In this document: piece after piece, positions 1 to 6,053 of the stretch
How the letters are laid out: each line of letters starts with the position of its first letter
How positions within the stretch are numbered: the stretch's first letter is position 1
Assembly (NCBI GenBank): GCA_000695745.1
Contig: ASHK01000848.1
Span: forward strand, 1 to 6,053
Direction: 5' to 3'
Length of the DNA stretch: 6,053 nucleotides
DNA from: Vibrio madracius
GTDB taxonomy: Bacteria > Pseudomonadota > Gammaproteobacteria > Enterobacterales > Vibrionaceae
Notes under the pieces: generated by a model
The model's input: the letters and a program-made list of their open reading frames with translations, nothing else
The model's database searches: none
Told to the model about the DNA's origin: nothing
Program-made: the position numbers and the translations under genes

Positions 1-127
1 GCGACAGCGAGATAAACAACACAATATAAACAACGATAATATTGAAGTTCTCACTTCCTCTTATCTGTTTCCAAATTGAGTCGTCATTTTTAGGTGCTAC
101 GCTCAATGGTTTATTAAGAGCGGTCAT
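1..127 (-). CDS. araH: L-arabinose ABC transporter permease AraH, N-terminal 42 codons only
   Basis: This is the start of the inner-membrane permease that would form the sugar channel of the arabinose importer. Only 42 codons are present; the gene continues past position 1. The ATG (127-125) overlaps the araG stop as ATGA, and a strong Shine-Dalgarno AAGGAG lies 8 nt upstream, which fixes the start. The visible protein has a polar N-terminal tail of about 28 residues (MTALNKPLSVAPKNDDSIWK...). A hydrophobic stretch then begins (NIIVVYIVLFISLS), which fits the first transmembrane helix of the BPD_transp_2 sugar permeases (AraH/RbsC/MglC type). The fragment is too short to identify by sequence alone. 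The name rests on its place directly after araF and araG, the usual order of the operon. Another sugar permease of the same family cannot be excluded from this fragment. Confidence 0.8.
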   Translation of the reverse strand, partial: MTALNKPLSVAPKNDDSIWKQIRGSENFNIIVVYIVLFISLS

Positions 128-1628
128 ACGATGATCTCCTTCTCAGGGAAAGCTTTAGATAGTATTTTTTCTTCGCTGTATTCGTGGCGTAAGAATTCAG
201 CTGAAATTTCATTTTCACGCATCACATAAAGTCTATCGGTGATCCCCATTACTTCAGGTAGCTCACTGGAGATAACGATTATGGTGACGCCTTGTTCGGC
301 AAGTTCATACAGTACGTTGTAGATTTGGTTTTTCGCCGATACATCAATACCACGGGTTGGCTCATCGACGATCAGAACATTCATACTGGACTCACTTAAC
401 CATCGGGCTAAGATCACCTTTTGTTGATTCCCTCCCGATAAAAACTGGATTTCTTTTGCTAGGTTGGGCGTTTTAATATCTAACCGTTCAACGAAATGCT
501 CTGCCGATTTGGTCTCTTTGATAAGATCTAAAATGCCACCTAGTTTCCAGTAGTTTCGGCGACTACTGATAGTGATGTTCTCAAGGACCGAGCGAAAGGT
601 AATATTGCCTTCTTTTTTACGGTCTTCAGAACAGTAGATGATGCCATTCTGAATCGCAGTCTTTGGTGTTAGTGCAGTAAAATCGACTCCGTCAAGTTGC
701 ATAGAAATCGATTGGGTTGGCAATGCACCTATGATGGACTTCATCAACTCAGTTCGACCTGAACCGACTAGACCAAAGAATCCTAGCACTTCGCCATTAC
801 GCGCTCGAAATTGAACGGGTTTGCTAAACTGTTTGCTTTCAATGGCTCCGAGCACAAAACAGTCGTCACCCAACGGCCGCTCACGAAAACTGTACATGTC
901 ACCGAGATTTCGCCCTATCATTTTTTCAATAAGCGTCGGTCTATCTGTGTCTCGGATGTCGTCATAAGTGATGACATGGCAGCCATCTTTCATCACCGTC
1001 GCAGAGCTGCACACTTCGAATATCTCAGCCATACGGTGAGAGATATAAATGAGAATTTTGCCTTCTGATTGCAACTGCCTGATTACGCGAAAAGCGTTGC
1101 GGTTTCTGCTGCCGATAAACTACTGGTTGGTTCATCCAAAGCGATAATGTTGGCGTTTAAGATCAACGCTTTGGCGATTTCTACCATTTGCTGTTGACCC
1201 ATAGAGAGCGTATTGACCTTATCAGTCGGAGCGAACGTCAAGCCCAATTTATCTAATTGAAGCTGTGCTTGATGATTCATCGCCGGCCAATCTATCACTC
1301 CACCTTTGGTTGGAAATCTTCCTAAAAAGATGTTTTCAGCAACGCTCTGTTCCGGCACGAGTTGAAGTTCTTGGTGAATAATGGCGATACCACCGTTGAT
1401 GGCCTCAATCGGGGATTGGAAGTTGACCGCAACCCCATTAATAATCACCTCCCCTTCACTCGCTTTGTGGATCCCTCCCAGTACTTTCATCAGAGTACTT
1501 TTTCCAGCACCATTAGCACCGATTAAACCGTGAATTTCACCATGACCAATACGAAAGCTCACCTTGCTTAACGCTTTTACTCCTGGGAAATTCTTTGACA
1601 CGCCGCGAAATTCGAGTTCGTTTTTCAT
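124..1628 (-). CDS. araG: L-arabinose ABC transporter ATP-binding protein AraG (one apparent frameshift)
   Basis: Cytoplasmic ATPase with two fused nucleotide-binding domains that would drive sugar uptake through AraH. The ATG at 1628 follows AAGGA by 7 nt. The first half (1628-1083) has Walker A GANGAGKST (residues 37-45), a Q-loop Q86, signature LSMGQQQ (141-147) and Walker B IIALDEP (161-167). It then hits a TAA at 1083. The same protein continues in another frame down to 124, with the switch ISHRM (H198), a degenerate second Walker A GLVGSGRTE (286-294, Lys replaced by Arg), signature LSGGNQQK (397-404) and Walker B VLIVDEPTRG (D422/E423). The weak second site is normal for this sugar-importer family. 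Restoring one C between 1088 and 1089 gives LFRVIRQLQSEGKILIYIS and a 501-aa product, close to the 504 aa recalled for E. coli AraG. XylG, RbsA or MglA are alternatives by family, but the neighbouring AraF favours AraG. Confidence 0.88.
136..141 (-). promoter_or_regulatory. Ribosome binding site of araH inside the end of araG
   Basis: On the minus strand AAGGAG stands 8 nt before the araH ATG, within the last codons of araG. It is a near-consensus Shine-Dalgarno site. With the ATGA overlap it suggests that araH translation is coupled to araG. Confidence 0.75.
1088..1089 (-). other. Frameshift site in araG (one base missing)
   Basis: The minus strand reads CTTTTCGCGTAATCAGG, ending the first frame at TAA. 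Adding one C (TTCCGCG) restores the codons for LFRVIRQLQ, matching the conserved LFR-VIR region after the first Walker B. The base lost would be one of a CC pair. The flanks on both sides keep full family character, which points to a sequencing or assembly indel, although a recent mutation is possible. Confidence 0.85.
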
Positions 1629-1642
1629 GACTAATTCCTTGT

Positions 1643-1668
1643 TTAATCGGGGCTTTCGCCCCGATTAA
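1643..1668 (-). promoter_or_regulatory. araF-araG intercistronic stem-loop
   Basis: Read on the minus strand, TTAATCGGGGC, loop GAAA and GCCCCGATTAA form a perfect 11-bp stem with a stable tetraloop. It starts 6 nt after the araF stop and ends 2 nt before the AAGGA ribosome site of araG. No U-tract follows, so it is not a standard terminator. In binding-protein operons such hairpins commonly protect the 3' end of the upstream message, so that much more binding protein than ATPase or permease is made. That role here is inferred from position and structure. Confidence 0.75.
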
Positions 1669-1674
1669 TATCCA

Positions 1675-2665
1675 TTACAAACCCAAGTCTGCTCTAACTT
1701 GTTCGTAGTTTGCACGCGTAGCCAAATGACCAGAGGTGTAAATCAATTTCTCAGGCTCAACACCCTCTGCTATCCAGTTATACATATTGATGGATGTTTG
1801 GTAACCATGAGCTTTCGCACTCAGAATGACCGTGCCATAGAAGCCAGTTTGTACTGTTTGCGGAATTCATTAATCGCTTCTTCCGTACCATTAATGCCGA
1901 TACCGATGATATTGTCCGCCGAAATACCATTGCCTTCTAGAGCACGTACACCACCAATCACAACTTGGTCGTTCATGCCATAGACAATCCACTTCTTGTA
2001 GTTTCCTTTTTGGGTAATCAAACTGTTTGCCGCATTGAAAGCTTGTTCAGTGTTGTCCAGGCGATGAGGCGTATCGAAAATGTTCTGCTTAGGATAGTTG
2101 TTCTCCGTGAGTACATCGGTTGCCCTTGAGAACGCTCAAATGCGGTCGGTAACTGTTTATAGGTTAAGGCCATCACGGCGACCTCGTCCGCGTTCCAGCC
2201 GCGAGCTTTAATTTCGTCTAGTAATGCTTGCCCTACTTCACGTCCGATGTTGTAAGCGGAAATCCCCATATGAACGACTTCTTCAATTGGCTCACCATTA
2301 CCATCCACTAAACGGTCATCCACGGACATAAGCTTTAGACCATTGCGCTTCGCTGAAGCAACAACAGCGGGGCCAAGCTTAACGTTAGGCACGCAAACAA
2401 TGACACCATCTGCATTTTGTGTACCTAGGTTATCCAGCGCTGACATGAGCTTTTGACCGTCCTGAGCGCCGATCTTGATAAGGTCAAAGCCTTTCTCTTT
2501 TGCAGCCACTTCGGCAAAACGCCATTCATCTTGGAACCAACCCGCCTCAGGCTGTTTTACGATAAAACCGATTTTCTTTTTTCTTCCGTCTATCGCACCA
2601 GTCGCCATAGTGATTAACGAGGTTGCTAAAGCAATTTTGGTAAGATTCTTAGTCCATGTTTTCAT
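1675..2665 (-). CDS. araF: L-arabinose-binding periplasmic protein AraF (two apparent frameshifts)
   Basis: Periplasmic receptor that would deliver L-arabinose to AraH/AraG. The start is the ATG at 2665, after GGAAG. It opens a signal peptide (MKTWTKN, then a hydrophobic core to about residue 24) and the mature protein begins near KKKIGFIVKQPE. The coding runs through three frames: 2665 to about 2126, about 2122 to 1856, and about 1853 to 1675. Restoring one G near 2123-2125 and one A near 1855 yields 330 aa, against 329 recalled for E. coli. After alignment to E. coli AraF from memory, the sugar-contact residues K10, D90, R151, N205 and N232 correspond to K37, D117, R178, N232 and N259. The contact E14 would be Ala41 here. 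Recognisable blocks are VKQPE, SVDDRLV, IVYGMND, GGVRALEG and IIGIGING, and a GFYG block near the C-terminus. It heads the transporter operon. Only the exact sugar preference is uncertain. Confidence 0.88.
1851..1857 (-). other. Second frameshift site in araF (one base missing)
   Basis: The minus strand reads CGCAAACAGTACAAACTGGC. In the incoming frame it runs on as RKQYKLASM and stops at 1821. Adding one A (CAAACAAGTACAAACTGG) gives RKQVQTGFYGTVIL, matching the TGFYG block of arabinose-binding proteins. That frame stays open to a natural TAA at 1675, adding 58 further residues. The lost base would be one of an AA pair. Confidence 0.85.
2123..2125 (-). other. First frameshift site in araF (one base missing in a G run)
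   Basis: The minus strand reads TCTCAAGGGCAACC. The incoming frame gives FERSQGQPMYS and loses family character. With a fourth G it becomes FERSQGATDVLTENNYP, which fits the RRTTGSMDAL region of E. coli AraF, and the new frame carries the conserved IVYGMND block. A run of four G read as three explains it. Confidence 0.87.
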
Positions 2666-2667
2666 AG

Positions 2668-2674
2668 TTCTTCC
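2668..2674 (-). promoter_or_regulatory. Ribosome binding site that fixes the araF start
   Basis: On the minus strand GGAAGAA stands directly before CTATG, so GGAAG lies 4 nt from the ATG at 2665. An in-frame GTG at 2695 would add ten residues (MIHLQRVGRT) ahead of the Lys-containing signal-peptide N-terminus and has no comparable ribosome site. The ATG at 2665 is therefore preferred. Confidence 0.65.
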
Positions 2675-2779
2675 AACTCTTTGTAGGTGTATCACGTCGT
2701 TTGATTAAAACTGAGCTATCTATTTTTTTGCTGAAAGCGCAATCGATAGTAAGTCAATTGATTGTTGAGGTTGCTATCA

Positions 2780-2823
2780 TTAGTCACGATATTTACTAAT
2801 CTCTGTTTAGTTATCGTGAGTAA
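2780..2823 (-). promoter_or_regulatory. Imperfect inverted repeat upstream of araF, candidate operator
   Basis: TTAGTCACGATA (2780-2791) and TATCGTGAGTAA (2812-2823) are inverted copies matching at 11 of 12 positions, separated by 20 bp. They lie 115-158 bp before the araF ATG and just after the terminator of the upstream gene, so they belong to the araF control region. TATCATTAGTCACGATA (2775-2791) matches a recalled E. coli AraC half-site TAGCATTTTTATCCATA at 11 of 17 positions. The orientation is reversed relative to araBAD, so this is only suggestive. A weak -10-like TACTAT lies at 2751-2746. No consensus sigma-70 promoter was found, which would fit an activator-dependent promoter. Confidence 0.35.
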
Positions 2824-2828
2824 AATTC

Positions 2829-2864
2829 AAAAAAAGCAGCTCATCACAAACTGAGGTGAGCTGC
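2829..2864 (-). terminator. Intrinsic terminator of the DUF5107 gene
   Basis: On the minus strand an 8-bp stem GCAGCTCA / TGAGCTGC (2864-2857 with 2843-2836), with a 13-nt loop, is followed at once by seven T (2835-2829). It begins 10 nt after the stop codon of the upstream gene. It separates that gene's transcript from the araFGH operon. There is no T-run on the other side, so it acts in one direction. Confidence 0.85.
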
Positions 2865-2874
2865 ATCTAGGGCA

Positions 2875-2899
2875 TTAAGCTAACTCTGTTAAGCTAACT
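2875..2899 (-). repeat. Short direct repeat at the 3' end of the DUF5107 gene
   Basis: The 11-mer TTAAGCTAACT occurs at 2875-2885 and again at 2889-2899 (14-bp period), with a shorter TTAAG at 2904-2908. It encodes the last residues SVSLTELA. It could reflect slippage or small tandem duplication at the gene end. No function is evident. Confidence 0.5.
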
Positions 2900-5800
2900 G
2901 ATGTTAAGTCAGACAATAAGTGAGCTTTGGCATGGCTTGGATCACTCCCCAGCAGAGTCTGTCGGGCTACGTTTACTTCATCTAGTAAGTGATCCTCGAT
3001 TTGCGCTAACCCTAACTTGGCAAGCAAATCGACGAACTGACAATGGGTACGATGGTTCTTCTGGATGTCTCGGTCGAAAACATTAAGCTGAGGTAAGGAG
3101 ACAGCGAAGAAATCGTGTTCAACCTGCTGGCTTTCGTGGGCCTGCACCCACGCGGTCATGTCTCTAAATGTATCGGTCGCTCGCTTTGTGTCACCAAGTT
3201 GATACGCTGCTAAGGCTTGGAACAGTAAATAATCTGCTGGCATGTCATTGTAATAGCGACTTTCGGTGACGACCGAATCTCCCGCTAATGCGCGCTGGAA
3301 CATACGTTGAGACGCCTCTTCCTGCCCCAATTTGCGTTCAATTAGACCGAGTAAGTAGTAAATATCATTGTCGGTTTGACCGACGAGACGACCTTCATTT
3401 AGGTTTAACGGGAACTCAAGTGCTTCAATTAATGCTTGTTTTGCCATTGCATAGTCTTGGTCTTTCATCAAAGACTGTGCCTTACGAATAAGCGCATTCA
3501 CATATTGACCCGTAACCCGACCTTCCCCGCCTTCCCAAGGGGCAAATGTCCGTTCTTTGAGGATAGCTAACGCTCTATCATGCTCATGACAAATATTGAG
3601 CAAGGTGATGAACTCTGTCACTAAGTCATCTCGTTGCATGATCACGTGTTGATGAGGTTCAAGCAGCGTTAAGCGTACTTTGGGATCGACCAATGCGATT
3701 TTTCTTAAATCATCCAGTTCATAAAGTACTCGGGCATCGTTATTGTCTAACTGCCAAGCAGCTTCCATAAACTTAAGTGCGGTCGCGATGTCTTTTTTCT
3801 TGTTGGCATAGAAGATGGCAAGATTTCGGTGCGCTTCTTTACACTCTGGACGTACTTCTATTACTCGCTCCCATAAGGCCACCGCTTTGTCATAAGACTT
3901 TTTGGCGTAGTAGAAACAGCCAAAAGATAATCGGCAAATGGTTGGCCCGATAAACGCATTAGCGCGTTAACTTCAACTTGCGTATTTGGGAAAAGTACAT
4001 GGGTTGCGAATTCTTGCTCGGCTTGAGTGAGTAATTCGTTGGCGGCGTCTTGAGATAACGACGCACGAATAATGTGAGGTGCAGCGCCTTGAGCCTGAAT
4101 GAGGTCCAGCGCCAACAACGCTTCATCATTCAAGTCAAGCGACAGATAAAGACTTGCCACATGGATGGCATTGGCTTGTCTAGATTGACATAGGTCGATA
4201 AATACCTGCTTTTCAGCCTCTTGTTTTGTCAGCAAATAGTGGTGCATCGCTAGGGCATAACCAAGTGGAAAACGCGCCAAAGACTGTTTTGCAAAGTCAA
4301 TGGCTTGGTCAGATTGTAGTTTTTCCAATACCGCTAACTTCACAAATGCCGCCTCGTAACTCATGCCGTTAAGGTCAAGCACTCGTTCCACTTCTTCAAG
4401 GGCATCAAGGTAACGACCTTGCTTAAACGAAATCCTACTCGCGGCTAGGAAACCCGCATCATTGCAGTTACCACTCCAAGTGGACTTGTAGAAATCGGCA
4501 TAAGCGTCTTGCAATAAGCCAAGCTTTTCGTTGGCATGGCCTCGCATCAAACTGGCCCGCCCGCATAGAGGATTTTTGTTGTACTGGTGCGCACGGTGCA
4601 ACGCATTATTCGCGTAGTGTAAGCTGCGTTGATAATCACATCGCTCAAACTCACGATTCGCCATCGCAACGTTACAACGATAATCAAACTCATCGCGTCT
4701 TAATGCTTCTAGGTAGTAGTCGGTCGCATGACGTGTAGCATGATGGTATTGCTCTAAGTGCTGGCCGATAAAGTAGAGGTCGTCAATCGATTCGACATCC
4801 GCTGGCATGTTTGGTGCGGTTGCAGGTTCAGGCGTCGGCTCTTCGCTGGCAGGCTGCTCGGTGTAAGTGAGTGTTTTACGCCCCTGTTGTGTCACCACTT
4901 CAAGCGTCAACGGCTCATGACCGTCGAACGCAAAGGTGTCAAACTGACATTGGCAAGGCGACAATGAAATCACACCACTGTAGATTGTTTGATTGCCAGA
5001 CCTTACCGTCACAACCGCATTGTCGATCGCAGATATGGCATACACACCAATTCGGGCTTGTCCATTATGTTTCGTCAAATTAACGGCAACGTCTGTATTC
5101 GCTTGATGAACTAGCCCCAACTCACTGTAAGGTAGAAAGTTTTGAACGAATAGTTTCTCTTCGTTGGAGTCAATCCAAGTAAAGTCTGGCTGGTTGTCTG
5201 TGAACACACCCGTCATGAGTTCAATATATGGACCATTATTGTCGGTTAACTGACGGTCCCACGCTTGCCCGAACTCGCAATTGCCCCATGACCACTGTTT
5301 TTTACCTGTAGAGGATTGTGGTGGTTTGCCACGTGAAGTAAGCCGCCTTTTTCATCGTGACTGTATGCGCCGACAAAATCATAATCGGATTTTGCCGCCA
5401 TGTACGATGTAGGCACTGGTAAGTTCTTATAGCGAGAGATATCCACACCCGCCGAGTAATCCACTTTGTAGTAGGTTCCGGTTGCTATAGGAAACGCGCT
5501 CACGTCACGCTTGCCATGGTCATAGACCGCCGTCACATCAGGTGGAAAAATGCTCTGATGATCATCACCACCTTTCACCGCTGGATTCGCCCACCACAAA
5601 AACTGTTGAGGTGTTGGATTTGGATTATAAACGCGACCAGTTATCTCAATTAACGCCTTGTTTGGGTATAGCTTAAAACCGGTGCTCACTTGCAAGCCAT
5701 ACATGTGCTCAACCTCACCCAGCCATACTTCCGCACTGCCGTCTGCTAACTCGCGAACATTTACATCCACAGGCATATACGTTGTTGGTCTATGATGCTG

Positions 5801-6053
5801 AGGCCAGTTAAATTCGATCCCACCAGAGATCCAAGGACCGATTAATCCCACCAATGCTGGTTTGATAACATCATTGCAGTAAACGAAATCGCGTTCATGA
5901 ACCTTGTCATAGGCTTTGTGAATTCGTCCACCAAGCTCAGGCAAAAGCATGACATAAATGAAGTCGTTCTCAAGGAAGACGGCTTGGTATGGCTGGTTCA
6001 CACATTCGTTAGTAATTGAGTCGATGACACCATAAGGATAAACGGAGCCTGAA
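2875..6053 (-). CDS. DUF5107 / TPR-repeat protein, 5' end outside window (two apparent frameshifts)
   Basis: Large protein of unknown function, at least 1059 aa after repair. The coding frame is open to the window edge, so the true start lies beyond 6053; the GTG at 6001 is internal, because family-like sequence (GSVYPYGVIDSITNE) precedes it. The N-terminal part (6053 to about 4870) shows DUF5107 hallmarks: YQAVFLENDF, LLPELGGRIHKAYDKV, GPWISGGIEFNWP, FLWWANPAV and KKQWSWGN. As I recall, this domain resembles aldose mutarotases. A Pro/Glu-rich linker (PASEEPTPEPATAPNMP, about 4856-4803) leads to an alpha-helical TPR region (about 4800-2990) with paired helices such as GRYLDALEEVERVLDLN and SYDKAVALWERVIEVRP. 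No signal peptide can be judged without the start. The frame changes near 5305 and 3923. Terminal sequence is SVSLTELA, followed by a terminator. Its position beside araFGH suggests a role in pentose metabolism, perhaps anomer conversion or sugar sensing, but this is unproven. Confidence 0.85.
3922..3925 (-). other. Second frameshift site in the DUF5107/TPR gene (one base missing in a T run)
   Basis: The minus strand reads GATTATCTTTTGGCTG. The incoming frame continues as DYLLAVSTTPKS and stops at 3861. A fifth T gives DYLFGCFYYAKKSYDKAVAL, a typical TPR helix that joins smoothly to ALWERVIEVRPE in the downstream frame. The lost base lies in the A run 3922-3925 of the plus strand. Confidence 0.87.
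5298..5306 (-). other. First frameshift site in the DUF5107/TPR gene (one base missing)
   Basis: The minus strand reads CTACAGGTAAAAAACAGTGG. The incoming frame becomes LQVKNSGHGAIASS and stops at 5246. Adding one G (CAGGGT) or one A in the A6 run gives LQGKKQWSWGN or LQVKKQWSWGN. GKK plus an aromatic residue is what I recall from DUF5107 proteins. The frame then stays open through ELMTGVFTDNQPDFTW. Confidence 0.87.

Noticed and set aside
309..771. Second nucleotide-binding site of AraG with Arg in place of the Walker A Lys and Ser in place of the switch His
   Set aside because: Degeneration of the second half is usual for AraG/RbsA/MglA-type double ATPases, so it is not a sign of novelty or decay.
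811..1068. Plus-strand open frame of 85 codons opposite araG
   Set aside because: It lies antisense to the conserved second ATPase domain of AraG and its product resembles no family I know; it is a shadow frame.
1083..1085. Programmed frameshifting or stop read-through in araG
   Set aside because: No slippery heptamer or downstream pseudoknot is evident, and four similar one-base losses occur in neighbouring genes, so a common technical cause is simpler.
1643..1668. The araF-araG hairpin as an intrinsic terminator
   Set aside because: It has no T-run on the 3' side in either direction and araG follows at once, so a stabilising or attenuating hairpin fits better.
1699..1983. Plus-strand open frame of 94 codons opposite araF
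   Set aside because: It is antisense to the conserved C-terminal half of AraF, with no ribosome site or recognisable product.
2475..2708. Plus-strand open frame covering the araF start region
   Set aside because: It is the complement of the araF signal peptide and N-terminal domain; its hydrophobic look comes from the antisense of that coding sequence.
2841..2860. CRP-like dyad TCACAAACTGAGGTGA
   Set aside because: The half-sites are in the wrong order for TGTGA-N6-TCACA and the segment is the loop and stem of the DUF5107 terminator.
4758..5083. Two overlapping plus-strand open frames in the DUF5107 gene
   Set aside because: Both are antisense to well-supported coding sequence, including the linker, and their products are low-complexity with no family resemblance.

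Overview
The window appears to come from a gammaproteobacterium, most likely a Vibrio or close relative. This rests on moderately AT-rich composition by eye, the style of the proteins and recalled similarity to E. coli AraF/AraG; no search was run. Every convincing gene lies on the minus strand, so the region reads from high to low coordinates.

Right part (6053 to 2875): one long gene, cut by the window edge at its 5' end, encodes a DUF5107 protein. It has an N-terminal aldose-mutarotase-like beta domain, a Pro/Glu-rich linker and a long TPR-type helical repeat region. It ends at a clear intrinsic terminator (2864 to 2829). A 209-bp gap (2874 to 2666) follows. It holds that terminator, a long imperfect inverted repeat that may be an operator, and presumably the promoter of the next unit.

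Left part (2665 to 1): an L-arabinose-type ABC importer operon in the order araF (periplasmic binding protein), araG (double ATPase) and araH (permease, only the first 42 codons present). A perfect 11-bp stem-loop with a GAAA loop sits between araF and araG. araG and araH overlap by ATGA. AraF would capture the sugar in the periplasm, AraH would form the channel and AraG would power import. The DUF5107 protein next door may act on, or respond to, the same sugar, but that is inference from position.

The most striking property of the window is that all three long genes are broken. There are five frameshifts in about 6 kb, and each is explained by the loss of one base, nearly all at a short run of identical bases. 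Restoring one base at each place gives continuous, family-like proteins of 501 aa (AraG), 330 aa (AraF) and at least 1059 aa (DUF5107). No other decay is visible. Uncorrected sequencing or assembly indels are therefore much more likely than true pseudogenes. I treat the genes as probably intact in the organism and list each break separately. I found no RNA genes, mobile elements, CRISPR arrays or clearly new defence-type system.
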